64,000 nt of DNA, from positions 299,304 through 363,303 of the forward strand of contig JAMPGA010000001.1 in NCBI GenBank assembly GCA_023664185.1, read 5' to 3'. The translations under genes were made by a program, and so were the position numbers. Positions 50,982-60,507 of the stretch are shown one piece after another. Within the stretch, counting starts at the first letter, position 1; every line of letters begins with the position of its first letter. The notes beneath the pieces are model-generated. The model saw only the letters and a program-made list of their open reading frames with translations. It made no database searches and had not been told where the DNA came from. This stretch comes from Muribaculaceae bacterium. GTDB lineage: Bacteria > Bacteroidota > Bacteroidia > Bacteroidales > Muribaculaceae.

Positions 50982-52331
50982 TTAAGCCTGGAGTTTTTTG
51001 ACCTCGGCCTTGAATTTATCGCCGCGATCCTCATAGCTGGTGAAGAGGTCGAAGCTGGCACAGCAGGGGGAGAGAAGCACGGTGTCGCCGGGTTTGGCCA
51101 GAGATGCGCAGGTCTGCACAGCCTCGCCTACGGAGTGGGTGTCGTGGAGCTCAATGCCGTGAGGGCCAAAGAAATCGAGCAGCTTGGTGTTGTCCTTGCC
51201 CATGCAGACTATGGCCTTGACTTTCTCCTTCACAAGAGGGAGAATCTCATTGTAGTCGTTGCCTTTGTCCTTGCCTCCGAGGATAAGGATCACGTCGCGG
51301 GGCATTGACTCGAGTGCATACCACGTGGAGTTGACATTGGTGGCCTTGGAGTCGTTTATGTAGCGCACACCATCCACGGTGCCGCAGGGCTCGAGCCGGT
51401 GCTCCACGCCCTCAAAATTGCCCAGGGCCTTGCGTATCTCCTCCTTGTCGATATCCAGGATGCAGCTTGAGAGGGCGGCAGCCATGGAGTTGTAGAGGTT
51501 GTGGAGGCCATTGAGCGAGAGCTCTGCACGGGGCATGCGCAGCTTCTGGCGGGGAGTGTCGACGCAGAGAGTGTCGTTGTCGTCGACCCATGCAGCTGTC
51601 AGGTCGTCCTCGCGGGTCTCACCGAAGGGGAAGAGGGTGGCTTCGGTTGTGATCTGCTCCATCTGGCGGCGTATCACGGGATCGTCCTGCCAGTAGATGA
51701 AGGCATCGCGCGGAGTAAGGTTGTTGAGTATTCTGAACTTGGCGTTTATATAGTTCTGCATCTTGTAGTCGTAGCGGTCAAGATGATCGGGGGTGATATT
51801 GAGGATTACTGCAATATTGGCGTGGAAGTCATACATGTTTTCGAGCTGGAAACTGGAGAGCTCTATCACGTAGACTTCGTGGGGCGAGCGTGCCACCTGC
51901 AGAGCCAGGCTCTTGCCAACGTTTCCGGCCAGCCCGACATCCACGCCGGCCTGGCTCAGTATATGGTAGGTGAGCAGTGTAGTGGTGGTCTTGCCGTTGC
52001 TGCCGGTGATGCAGACCATGCGGGCATCGGTGTAGCGGCCAGCCAGCTCTATCTCGGATATTACGGGTATACCTTTCTCCACAATAGCCTTGACCACAGG
52101 GACTGTGGGGGGCACTCCGGGGCTTTTCACCACCTCGTCGGCGGCAAGGATGCGCTCCATGGTGTGACCGCCTTCCTCCCACTCTATCCCCTCGCTGTCG
52201 AGGATATCCTTATATTTGGTGTGGATGCTGCCGGAGTCGGATAGAAACACATTCCAACCCTTGTCCTTGCCGAGGATTGCGGCACCGACGCCACTTTCGC
52301 CTCCGCCCAGTATGACGAGATTCTTTTTCAT
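50982..52331 (-). CDS. murD: UDP-N-acetylmuramoyl-L-alanine-D-glutamate ligase
   Basis: MurD adds D-glutamate to UDP-MurNAc-L-Ala. The 449-residue protein has [17 protein letters not shown], the ATP loop [52 protein letters not shown], and in the C-terminal domain [31 protein letters not shown] and [19 protein letters not shown]. All key elements of the family are present. It overlaps mraY by 4 bases. Confidence 0.97.
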   Translation of the reverse strand: MKKNLVILGGGESGVGAAILGKDKGWNVFLSDSGSIHTKYKDILDSEGIEWEEGGHTMERILAADEVVKSPGVPPTVPVVKAIVEKGIPVISEIELAGRYTDARMVCITGSNGKTTTTLLTYHILSQAGVDVGLAGNVGKSLALQVARSPHEVYVIELSSFQLENMYDFHANIAVILNITPDHLDRYDYKMQNYINAKFRILNNLTPRDAFIYWQDDPVIRRQMEQITTEATLFPFGETREDDLTAAWVDDNDTLCVDTPRQKLRMPRAELSLNGLHNLYNSMAAALSSCILDIDKEEIRKALGNFEGVEHRLEPCGTVDGVRYINDSKATNVNSTWYALESMPRDVILILGGKDKGNDYNEILPLVKEKVKAIVCMGKDNTKLLDFFGPHGIELHDTHSVGEAVQTCASLAKPGDTVLLSPCCASFDLFTSYEDRGDKFKAEVKKLQA

Positions 52332-53611
52332 CTTATTTTCAGTGTTACAAATGTGAGTACGGCCAGGAAAATGCCCAGAATCCAGAATCGGGTCACGATT
52401 TTGGCCTCATGGATAGGTGTGCGCGGAAATTTGATGACCGATGCTATCCCTTCCTTCTGGAAGTGGTGGTGTATGGGAGCCATCTTGAACAGACGTCGCC
52501 CCTCGCCGTATTTTCGTTTAGTCATTTTGAAGTAGGCCACCTGCATCATCACCGAGATGTCTTCGATGAAGAATATGGCGCAGAGCAGGGGTATGAGCAG
52601 CTCTTTGTGGATGAGTATGGCAAAGACTGCTATGATGCCGCCTATGGTGAGCGAGCCGGTGTCGCCCATAAAGACCTGTGCGGGGAAGGCATTGTACCAC
52701 AGGAAGCCCACCAGCGCGCCGATGAAGGCCGACATGAACACCACCAGCTCGCTGGAACCGGGGATATACATGATGTTGAGATATGTGGAGTAGATGATGT
52801 TGCCGCCCAGATAGGCCATGATGGCCAGGGCCACACAGATAATGGCCGAGACTCCGGCACAGAGGCCGTCGAGACCGTCGGTGAGGTTGGCGCCGTTGCT
52901 CGTGGCGGCCACGGCCACAATCACCACCAGGATGAATACTATCCAGCCACAGGTCTGGGCATAGGGTCCGGCCCACTGTGTGAGCATGGCATAGTCGAAG
53001 TTGTTGCCCTTCACAAAGGGTATGGTGGTCTGTGTTGTCTTCATGTCGGGGCCCACCTGATCGACCACCATGTCGGTGACAGTGTCCTCAAACACCTCGG
53101 TGGTCTCTATGGTTGTGGTGCGGGCGGTGACCTCGCGCTGGGTAATGTCGGGACTCAGATACATGGTGAGACCCACGAGCAGCCCTAGACCTACCTGGCC
53201 GATTATCTTAAACTTACCCTTCATGCCGTCCTTGTTGTGATACTTGAATTTCAGGTAATCGTCAAGGAAGCCTATGGTGCCGAGCCAGAGGGTGGAGATG
53301 ATGAGGAGCAGCATGTAGATATTGCTCAGATCGCCCACGAGCAGGCAGGGCACTATGATGGATATGATTATGATGATACCACCCATGGTGGGGGTGCCGG
53401 TCTTTTTGGTCTGACCCTCGAGGCCGAGATCGCGGATCACTTCGCCTATCTGCATCAGCTGCAGACGGTTGATAATCTTGCGACCTATCACCATGGATAT
53501 GAAAAGCGACAACAGCAACGCAGCCACAGACCTCACGGTGATGTAGCTCATCAGACGGGCGCCGGGCACTGAGCCACCCTCCTGCAGATATTCAAACAAC
53601 CAATATAGCAT
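52328..53611 (-). CDS. mraY: Phospho-N-acetylmuramoyl-pentapeptide transferase
   Basis: MraY transfers phospho-MurNAc-pentapeptide to undecaprenyl phosphate, making lipid I. The 427-residue protein has [16 protein letters not shown], the aspartates in [42 protein letters not shown] and [10 protein letters not shown]. Between helices at about residues 152-205 lies an extra Thr/Asp/Val-rich segment absent from E. coli MraY; I recall a similar insertion in Bacteroidetes. I used the ATG at 53611, 13 bases after murE; an earlier in-frame ATG would overlap murE. Confidence 0.96.
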   Translation of the reverse strand: MLYWLFEYLQEGGSVPGARLMSYITVRSVAALLLSLFISMVIGRKIINRLQLMQIGEVIRDLGLEGQTKKTGTPTMGGIIIIISIIVPCLLVGDLSNIYMLLLIISTLWLGTIGFLDDYLKFKYHNKDGMKGKFKIIGQVGLGLLVGLTMYLSPDITQREVTARTTTIETTEVFEDTVTDMVVDQVGPDMKTTQTTIPFVKGNNFDYAMLTQWAGPYAQTCGWIVFILVVIVAVAATSNGANLTDGLDGLCAGVSAIICVALAIMAYLGGNIIYSTYLNIMYIPGSSELVVFMSAFIGALVGFLWYNAFPAQVFMGDTGSLTIGGIIAVFAILIHKELLIPLLCAIFFIEDISVMMQVAYFKMTKRKYGEGRRLFKMAPIHHHFQKEGIASVIKFPRTPIHEAKIVTRFWILGIFLAVLTFVTLKIR

Positions 53612-53624
53612 AGCGTTGTGAGTG

Positions 53625-55085
53625 TCAGTTGCGTTTATCGAGTTCACGTATCACCTCTTCGCGGTCGTCGAAGTGATGCTTCACACCACACACCTCCTGA
53701 TAGTCCTCATGCCCCTTTCCGGCCACGAGCACAACGGTGCCGGGGGCAGCGAGGGTGATGGCTGTGGCTATGGCTTCGCGGCGGTCGGTGATATGGAGTG
53801 TTTTTGAGCGGTCAGCCTGGTCGAGGCCAGCCTCCATGTCGGCCAGGATTGCCTCGGGCTCCTCGAAGCGGGGATTGTCGGAAGTGAGAATGAGGCGCGA
53901 GCTGCGCTTTGAGGCTTCGCGGGCCATGATGGGGCGTTTTCCGGCGTCGCGGTTACCACCGCAGCCCACCACGGTGATAATATGGCCATTGGCGCCCACC
54001 ACCTCGCGGATGGTGTCGAGCACATTGACCAGGGCATCGGGAGTATGGGCATAGTCGACGATGGCGGTAACACCGTCGCGCGAGCGGAAGGTCTGGAAAC
54101 GTCCGGCCACGGGCACGAGCTGCGACACACAGCGGAGCACTTCGTCGTCGGGCCATCCCAGCAGGCGTGCGGTGCCGTAGACGGCTGTGAGATTGTAGGC
54201 ATTAAAGCGTCCGGTAAACATTGTCTCCACCTCGTGGCCGTTAAGGCTGAGAAGGGTGCCGTCGAGACGCTGCTCCACGATGCGCCCCATGAAGTCGGCC
54301 TCGGTGCGCAGTGAATAGGTGTGGCGTGAGGCGCGGGTGTTCTGCAGCATCACGGCACCGTTGCGGTCGTCGGCATTGGTCAGGGCAAAAGCTTCGGCCG
54401 GAAGGGAGTCGAAAAACATCTTCTTGGCGGCGATATATGCCTCGAAAGTCTTGTGATAGTCGAGATGGTCGCGGGTGAGGTTGGTGAATACACCTCCGGC
54501 AAATGTCAGCCCGGCAATGCGGTGCTGGTGAGCTGCATGCGAGCTCACCTCCATGGCGGCATAGTCGCAACCGGCCTCAACCATAGCGGCCAGCAGGCGG
54601 TTTATGGTGATGGGGTCGGGAGTGGTGTGGTCGGTGGGATAGGGGGTGGAGTCCACGTAGTTGCAGACGGTGGAAAGGAGTCCGGCTTTATGGCCGCGTA
54701 GGCGTGCCATCTCGTAGATGAGGGTGGCTGTGGTGGTCTTGCCGTTGGTGCCGGTGACGCCCACCAGGCGGAGTTTGCGCGAGGGATTGTCAAACCACTG
54801 TGAAGCCAGCAGTCCGAGAGCCACGGCGCTCGACTCTACCTTTATATATAGCGTATCGGCAGCGCGCTCCTCGGGAATATTTTCGCACACCACCACCGAC
54901 GCCCCGGCCTTGACGGCCGCGGGGATGAAGCGATGGCCGTCGACACTGACACCCGGCACGGCCACAAAGAGCCATCCGGGAGCCACCTGACGCGAGTCGG
55001 CAGTGATGCCGAGAATGTCTGAGACGGCAGTCTCGCCCACCGCAGCCTCAGTGTTTATAGCTGATAGTAAATAATTTATGTCCAT
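53625..55085 (-). CDS. murE: UDP-MurNAc-tripeptide synthetase, meso-diaminopimelate type
   Basis: MurE adds the third amino acid of the stem peptide. The 486-residue protein has the N-terminal [17 protein letters not shown], the ATP loop [43 protein letters not shown] and the C-terminal [13 protein letters not shown]. The DNPR motif is the mark of the meso-diaminopimelate specific enzyme, which predicts a DAP-type peptidoglycan. It ends 13 bases before mraY and starts 15 bases after ftsI. Confidence 0.97.
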   Translation of the reverse strand: MDINYLLSAINTEAAVGETAVSDILGITADSRQVAPGWLFVAVPGVSVDGHRFIPAAVKAGASVVVCENIPEERAADTLYIKVESSAVALGLLASQWFDNPSRKLRLVGVTGTNGKTTTATLIYEMARLRGHKAGLLSTVCNYVDSTPYPTDHTTPDPITINRLLAAMVEAGCDYAAMEVSSHAAHQHRIAGLTFAGGVFTNLTRDHLDYHKTFEAYIAAKKMFFDSLPAEAFALTNADDRNGAVMLQNTRASRHTYSLRTEADFMGRIVEQRLDGTLLSLNGHEVETMFTGRFNAYNLTAVYGTARLLGWPDDEVLRCVSQLVPVAGRFQTFRSRDGVTAIVDYAHTPDALVNVLDTIREVVGANGHIITVVGCGGNRDAGKRPIMAREASKRSSRLILTSDNPRFEEPEAILADMEAGLDQADRSKTLHITDRREAIATAITLAAPGTVVLVAGKGHEDYQEVCGVKHHFDDREEVIRELDKRN

Positions 55086-55100
55086 GTCGTATTGATGATT

Positions 55101-57194
55101 TTATCTTGAAAGAGCCAGATGCACCTTTGAGCCTCGGCGAATGAGGGTGCCCGGAGCGGGTGTCTGGGTATGCACGAAACCTGTGCCTGTGATGGTGACA
55201 TCATATCCCTCGGCCTCGAGGCGTGCTATGGCGTCGCGGGCGCTCAGGTGGCGCACGTCGGGCACACCGCTGACGGGCTTGTCAGGGCGGGCCAGACTCT
55301 TGCCCTTCACCAGCCGGAAGGGGTCTTTGAGTATCGAGAAGGCGCTCCGGTCGGTGGATGCGAAGAATGTCGGACCCTTGTCGGATGGGGTGTCGGTCTC
55401 ATACTCCGAGCTGTTGCCCAGCAGACCGCGTGAATAGAGCTTCATGGCGGTGTTTTTCAGCACCTGGCCCGATGTGGTGGCCGCTCCGAAGAAGTTTTTG
55501 GTGGGGTGGCATGTGAGCACCACACACGAGTATAAGGGATCGTCGGCGGGGAAGAATCCGCAGAATGCCAAGCGCTTGCGCGAGGTGTCGTAGTTGCGTG
55601 TGACGCTGTCCACCATATAGCATGTGCCGGTCTTTCCGGCTATCTTCACCAGGTCGTTGCGCAGAAACTTGCCGGTGCCATGGTCGCCCCACACCACTCG
55701 CGTGAGCATCTCGCGCAGCGTGGAGGCTGTGCGTGGCGAACAGATGCGTCCGTTGCCCATATAGCCTACGGGGAGGATGGAGTCGACTGTGCCGCGCAGC
55801 TCCTTCACAATTCGGGGCTTTACGAAGACGCCGCCGTTGGCTATGGCGTTGTAGAGAGCCAGAGTGTAGAGGGGCGGGATCTCGGTGGCATATCCGTAGG
55901 CCTGGCGCGACATGGCCACGCGGCCCTCGTTGGTCGACTTCACACTGTCGATGCGCGGCTTCTGCTCGCCGGCTATGCCTGTGTTGAGGGGATCGAGAAA
56001 TCCAGTACGCTTGATGCGGGCATAAAAGCCTCCGGGGTGGGAATCGTAACGTCGGGTGATGATGCGGGCCATGCCGATATTTGACGACTGTTCCAGGACG
56101 TCGCCCACACGGATGGCTGTGGAGTGGTGGGCATCGGTGATGGTGCGTCCCTTCGAGTAGGCCCAGCCACTTCCGGTGGGGAGCATCTCGTCCATGTCGG
56201 TGACGATGCTGTCTTCGAGGGCTATCATCATTGAGAGAGTTTTTATCACGGAGCCGGGTTCATATTTCTGCACGGCTCGGTTCATGGCTTCGATGTAGGC
56301 AGTGCCTTCGGGGTTGAGCTGAAGGTTTGAGATGGCTTTTATATCGCCGGTTTTCACCTCCATGAGCACAGCCACACCCCACTCTGCGCCACAGGAGTCG
56401 AGCACGTTGTTGAGCTCGTTTTCAAGGATATCCTGCATGGCAATATCGATGGTGGTGACTACATCGCATCCGGGCACTGCGGGCACTGCGGCCATATGCT
56501 TGATGTCGGTGGTGAGCTGCTCCATGCCTGTGGTGCCCTTTGTGCCGTAGAGCAGCGAGTCGAGAGCCTTCTCTATGCCCGATCGGCCGTGGATCTCGCG
56601 GCTGTCTTTGGTCTGTCCGACGTGGCCTATCGACCTCTTGGCCATGCTCCCGTAGGGGTTGAAGCGGCGCATATAGTCGGCGAAATAGAGGCCGGTCTTG
56701 TTGGAGTTGCCGCGGTTGAAATAGGGGAAGGTCTTAATGAGCTGCATATCGTAGTGCGAAAGGCCGCTGATGAGCTTGCGGGCACGCGGACGCTTTTTCT
56801 TGTCGGATATGCTGAGAGGCTTGAGTATATGTTCTTTCCACTGGGAGGCTGTCTTGGAGGGGAAATATTGAGCCATGGCCTGGGAGAGGGCGTCGATGGA
56901 GTCGCGCAGGATGGCTTCAGAGAACTTCTCGGCCTGGTAGTCTATGCGGGCCACGTAGAAGTTGAGGTTTGTGGCCAGGATGCTGCCGTCGGCGGCCAGG
57001 ATATTGCCGCGCTGGGGCTCTATGTCTCTGGTGGCCTGGAGTTCTTTCTGGGCACGCGCGTTCCAGATGTCGGCATACACCATGGTGTTCTCGGCCAGTT
57101 TGGCCACGATGGCCCCCGAGAGTCCGAGTATGAGGAAAACAATCAGTCCGTAGCGGAACAGAATGTTTGTGCGGTTGTCTATCTTCTTTGCCAT
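55101..57194 (-). CDS. ftsI: Penicillin-binding protein (FtsI-like transpeptidase) with PASTA domain
   Basis: FtsI crosslinks septal murein. The 697-residue protein has an N-terminal anchor (about 12-33, LIVFLILGLSGAIVAKLAE) and a pedestal domain (RDIEPQRGNILAADGSILA). The transpeptidase domain carries EPGSVIKTLSMMIAL (SxxK, near 310), EQSSNIGMA (SxN) and KIAGKTGTCYM (KTG). A C-terminal PASTA domain from about 640 includes VPDVRHLSARDAIARLEAEG and APGTLIRRGSKV. PASTA on the division PBP is usual in Bacteroidetes and Gram-positives but not in E. coli. It is 7 bases after ftsL. Confidence 0.95.
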   Translation of the reverse strand: MAKKIDNRTNILFRYGLIVFLILGLSGAIVAKLAENTMVYADIWNARAQKELQATRDIEPQRGNILAADGSILATNLNFYVARIDYQAEKFSEAILRDSIDALSQAMAQYFPSKTASQWKEHILKPLSISDKKKRPRARKLISGLSHYDMQLIKTFPYFNRGNSNKTGLYFADYMRRFNPYGSMAKRSIGHVGQTKDSREIHGRSGIEKALDSLLYGTKGTTGMEQLTTDIKHMAAVPAVPGCDVVTTIDIAMQDILENELNNVLDSCGAEWGVAVLMEVKTGDIKAISNLQLNPEGTAYIEAMNRAVQKYEPGSVIKTLSMMIALEDSIVTDMDEMLPTGSGWAYSKGRTITDAHHSTAIRVGDVLEQSSNIGMARIITRRYDSHPGGFYARIKRTGFLDPLNTGIAGEQKPRIDSVKSTNEGRVAMSRQAYGYATEIPPLYTLALYNAIANGGVFVKPRIVKELRGTVDSILPVGYMGNGRICSPRTASTLREMLTRVVWGDHGTGKFLRNDLVKIAGKTGTCYMVDSVTRNYDTSRKRLAFCGFFPADDPLYSCVVLTCHPTKNFFGAATTSGQVLKNTAMKLYSRGLLGNSSEYETDTPSDKGPTFFASTDRSAFSILKDPFRLVKGKSLARPDKPVSGVPDVRHLSARDAIARLEAEGYDVTITGTGFVHTQTPAPGTLIRRGSKVHLALSR

Positions 57195-57201
57195 CTCCGG
57201 A

Positions 57202-57519
57202 TTATCTTATTTTGTAAGGGGGTTGAGGTTGCACTCTCAGGCCCAGGTCGAGGGAGTCGACCATTTGCTGCATGGCCGTCTCTCGTGTGCGGCTCATGAA
57301 TGAGCTGCGCTCGCGGTCTTTTTCGTTTTCCACGATTTCAAGGCGCTGTTCAAGCGCGGTGATCTTCTCTATGTTGGTGCGATAGGTGAATTTGGTGGTG
57401 ATATATATCATCATCACCACTACGAATATCACGGTGGGGAGCCAGTGACGGGCGAAGAAGTCGCTCGAAATCACCGACCCGAAGGCCACTCGCTTGCCTA
57501 TGCCTGATTTCTTTGCCAT
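57202..57519 (-). CDS. ftsL: FtsL-like division protein
   Basis: The 105-residue protein has a basic N-terminus, one helix (about 27-45, WLPTVIFVVVMMIYITTKF) and a periplasmic coiled-coil (NIEKITALEQRLEIVENEKD). This is the FtsL layout, and the position between rsmH and ftsI is the standard one for ftsL. Sequence conservation in this family is very low, so the call rests on topology and order. Confidence 0.85.
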   Translation of the reverse strand: MAKKSGIGKRVAFGSVISSDFFARHWLPTVIFVVVMMIYITTKFTYRTNIEKITALEQRLEIVENEKDRERSSFMSRTRETAMQQMVDSLDLGLRVQPQPPYKIR

Positions 57520-57564
57520 AACTACAGTTTGGGAGAGGGTGGTGTCTTTTTCGGTTGTGTCAGA

Positions 57565-58488
57565 TTAGAGTTTCTGTGCCACACGGAGCTTGGCGCTGCG
57601 GGCACGGGGATTGCGCTCCACCTCGGCCTCGGTGGGCACTACGGGTTTGCCTGTGAGGAGGCGGAAGGGGGTCTCCACACGGCCGTAGAAGTCCTTGGTG
57701 ACATGGCCGTCTATGTTTCCGGATTTCATGAAGTTTTTCACCAGTCGGTCTTCAAGGCTGTGATATGTGATGACGGCCAGACGCCCGCCGGGCTTAAGCA
57801 CCTTAAGGGCTCCGGTGAGCAGGTCGGAGAGAGCGTCGAGCTCGTGGTTCACCTCGATGCGCAGAGCCTGAAACACCTGAGCGAGCTCTTTTTTCTCTTT
57901 GCGTGGGTCGATGAGGGGCGAGATGGTCTGAAGCAGCTGTCCGATGGTGTCGAAGGTGGTGCCGTTGTCGCGCGCGCGTATGACAGCGTCGGCCATGCGG
58001 CGCGACTGTCCCAACTCGCCGTAGAGACGGAAGATGCGCTCGAGGGAGTCGCGGTCGGTAGAGCTGAGCAGCTGGGCGGCCGTCAGGCGTGAGCCGCGGT
58101 TCATGCGCATATCCAGCGGGCCGTCGGCACGGAAGGAGAATCCGCGCTCAGCATCGTCGAAGTGATGCGACGACACTCCCAGATCGGCCAGAATCCCGTC
58201 GACACCCTCCACCCCGTAATAGCGCATGAAGTTTGTGATATACCTGAAGTTGGAGTGAATCATGGTGAGACGAGGCTCGTCGAGGGGCGCACGGCTTATA
58301 GCGTCCATGTCCTGGTCGAAAGCATAGATGTGGCCGCCACATGCGGCGTCGAGCCTATCTGTTATGGCACGTGTGTGACCTCCGCCGCCATAAGTGACGT
58401 CGACATAGACTCCACATGGCTTAACATCAAGTAAATCAAGTGTTTCGGTAAGCAGTGCGGGGATATGATAGGGGAGGTCAGTAGCCAT
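57565..58488 (-). CDS. rsmH: 16S rRNA (cytosine-1402-N4)-methyltransferase
   Basis: RsmH (MraW) methylates C1402 of 16S rRNA with S-adenosylmethionine. The 307-residue protein has YHIPALLTETLDLL, the SAM motif YVDVTYGGGGHTRAI, YAFDQDMDAI, GILADLGVSSHHFDDAERG, DMRMNRGSRLTAAQLL, and RLAVITYHSLEDRLVKNFMK. It is first in the division cluster here; mraZ, which normally precedes it, is absent. A TAACTTTG promoter box lies 28 bases before the ATG. Confidence 0.96.
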   Translation of the reverse strand: MATDLPYHIPALLTETLDLLDVKPCGVYVDVTYGGGGHTRAITDRLDAACGGHIYAFDQDMDAISRAPLDEPRLTMIHSNFRYITNFMRYYGVEGVDGILADLGVSSHHFDDAERGFSFRADGPLDMRMNRGSRLTAAQLLSSTDRDSLERIFRLYGELGQSRRMADAVIRARDNGTTFDTIGQLLQTISPLIDPRKEKKELAQVFQALRIEVNHELDALSDLLTGALKVLKPGGRLAVITYHSLEDRLVKNFMKSGNIDGHVTKDFYGRVETPFRLLTGKPVVPTEAEVERNPRARSAKLRVAQKL

Positions 58489-58516
58489 CGGAAATTCAGT
58501 GTGGTGTTTCAGCCTT

Positions 58517-58546
58517 CAAAGTTAAGCAAAAATTTGCAAAAGCAAA
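58517..58546 (-). promoter_or_regulatory. Promoter of the division and cell wall cluster
   Basis: On the minus strand TTTG (58543-58546) precedes TAACTTTG (58517-58524) by 18 bases, one short of the usual range. The -33 box lies inside an inverted repeat TTTGC-AAAA-GCAAA at 58533-58546. Confidence 0.6.
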
Positions 58547-58609
58547 CTGAAAAACTCGACAAAAAGTTATCTACAGACCCGTAAATCCGCAATAATTTGC
58601 AATCGCAAA
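58533..58609. promoter_or_regulatory. Two matching inverted repeats, possible operator pair
   Basis: TTTGC-N4-GCAAA occurs at 58533-58546 (N4 AAAA) and again at 58596-58609 (N4 AATC). Their centres are exactly 63 bp apart, about six helical turns, so both face the same side of the DNA. The first covers the -33 box of the rsmH promoter. They lie in the 259-base gap between divergent rsmH and aspT. A dimeric regulator could bridge them; this is inference. Confidence 0.5.
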
Positions 58610-58747
58610 TCAAACCATTTCCCTCAAGGTTTGTTATAACTGTAGCTATCCGGTGCGCGGGACATCAGCAGCCCCACATATCCCTACATTTAAACACAAC
58701 TATTTTATTATCCTCATTTTTCTACAACTCACTAACATTCAACTACT

Positions 58748-60454
58748 ATGTTGCACTGGTTCTTAGAGACATTCCGGACCTATCCTTCCATCCCGATTTT
58801 CCTCACCATCGGGCTAGGCTTTCTGATAGGTAAACTAAAGTACAAGACATTTTCGCTGGGCACTGTGACGTCAGTCCTTCTGGTCGGCGTAGTGGTGGGA
58901 CAGATGAACATTCCCATCGGCGCACCGCTTAAAGCATTGTTCTTCCTGATTTTCCTTTTTGCCATCGGCTATAAGTGCGGCCCGCAGTTTGTGGCAGCCA
59001 TCCGTGGTCAGGGCATAAAGCAGGTTATTTTTGCGTGTGTGGTCTGCGTGCTGTGTCTGGCGGTCACGTTTGTCTGCGCCAAGATCATGAAGTATAACGC
59101 CGCCATAGCCACCGGCCTCTTCTCGGGCGCACAGACCATCTCGGCTGTGATCGGTGTGGGCACCGACACCATCGGCACTCTCCATATACCCGACGACCAG
59201 AAGAAGCAGTGGATCGACCTGATTCCCGTGTGCTACGCCGTGACCTATGTGTTTGGCACCGTGGGTTCAGCCTGGATTCTTGGCTCACTGGGGCCGGCCA
59301 TGCTGGGCGGACTGGCCAAGGTGAAAAAACAGACCAAGGAACTTGAGGAGCAGCTCAACCACTCGTCGATTTCGTCTGACCCGGCCTACATCAACGGCAA
59401 CCGTCCGATATCGTTCCGCGCATACAAGGTGACAAGCGAAGACTTCTTCTCAAAACCTCGCACCATCGAGGATATCGAAGAACACTTCAAGAGCCTGGGG
59501 CGCAGAATCTTTGTGGAGCGTGTGCGCTCGGGCAACGAGATGATTGCCGCCGCCCCCAATGTGGCCGTGAAGCTGGGCGATGAGGTGGTTCTCTCAGGCC
59601 GTCATGAATATATCATTGAAGATGAAAGCTGGATCGGCCCCGAGGTCGACGATGCCGCTCTGCTCACCTTCAACGTGGAGCATACCAAGGTGATGGTGAC
59701 CAAGAAGAGCGCGGGCATGACCGTCGACGCTCTGCGCGCCAAGCCGTTCATGTATGGCGTGATGATCAAGTCCATCACCCGCCAGGGTGGTGTGCAGCTT
59801 CCTGTGCTGGCTCAGACCGAGCTGATGCAGGGCGATATGATCACCATCATGGGTCTTCCCCAGGAGGTCAGCGCTGCGGCTCCGGCCATTGGCGTGGAGG
59901 AGCATCCCACTACTCAGACTGACCTTGTGTTCGTCTCGCTGGCCATCGTGATCGGTGCGCTCGTGGGAGCTCTCACCATCAACTTTGGTGATGTGCCTGT
60001 GAGCCTCTCCACATCCGGCGGCTCGCTCATCGCAGGCCTTTTCTTCGGCTGGCTGCGCACCAAGCGCCCGTCTATGGGCATTATCCCCGACTCGTCGCTG
60101 TGGCTCATGAACAACCTCGGCCTCAACATGTTTATAGCCGTGATAGGCATACAGTGTGGTCCCACTTTCATCTCGGGCATCAAGGAAGTAGGTTGGATGC
60201 TGCTGGTTATGGGCGTTATAGCCACCTCGGTGCCTCTGCTGTTAGCAATGTTCCTGGGCGCCAAGGTCTTCAAATTCCATCCGGCCATCAACCTGGGCTG
60301 CTGCGCAGGCTCGAGAACCACCACAGCCTCGCTGGGCGCCATCACAGCTGCCCTCGACAGCTCCGTGCCCGCTATGGGCTACACTATCACCTATGCCATA
60401 GGCAATACGTTGCTAATTCTGATGGGCGTGGCAATGGTGCTGATGTTTATATAG
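58748..60454 (+). CDS. aspT: Aspartate:alanine exchanger (AspT/YidE family)
   Basis: The 568-residue membrane protein has two helix bundles of the AspT/YidE duplication family (about 1-170 and 380-568). Two TrkA-C-like regulatory domains lie between them (about 205-295, FVERVRSGNEMIAAAPNVAV, and 300-375, GDMITIMGLPQEV). The GFLIGKLKYKTFSLG opening and CCAGSRTTTASLGAI near the end match the family. AspT swaps aspartate in for alanine out. The next gene encodes the decarboxylase that makes alanine, so together they generate proton-motive force and consume a proton. Substrate is supported by this pairing. Confidence 0.9.
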   Translation: MLHWFLETFRTYPSIPIFLTIGLGFLIGKLKYKTFSLGTVTSVLLVGVVVGQMNIPIGAPLKALFFLIFLFAIGYKCGPQFVAAIRGQGIKQVIFACVVCVLCLAVTFVCAKIMKYNAAIATGLFSGAQTISAVIGVGTDTIGTLHIPDDQKKQWIDLIPVCYAVTYVFGTVGSAWILGSLGPAMLGGLAKVKKQTKELEEQLNHSSISSDPAYINGNRPISFRAYKVTSEDFFSKPRTIEDIEEHFKSLGRRIFVERVRSGNEMIAAAPNVAVKLGDEVVLSGRHEYIIEDESWIGPEVDDAALLTFNVEHTKVMVTKKSAGMTVDALRAKPFMYGVMIKSITRQGGVQLPVLAQTELMQGDMITIMGLPQEVSAAAPAIGVEEHPTTQTDLVFVSLAIVIGALVGALTINFGDVPVSLSTSGGSLIAGLFFGWLRTKRPSMGIIPDSSLWLMNNLGLNMFIAVIGIQCGPTFISGIKEVGWMLLVMGVIATSVPLLLAMFLGAKVFKFHPAINLGCCAGSRTTTASLGAITAALDSSVPAMGYTITYAIGNTLLILMGVAMVLMFI

Positions 60455-60507
60455 CACAATCCTGAAAACAAAATACATAGCATCAACTTAGATATAAAAA
60501 CACATCT

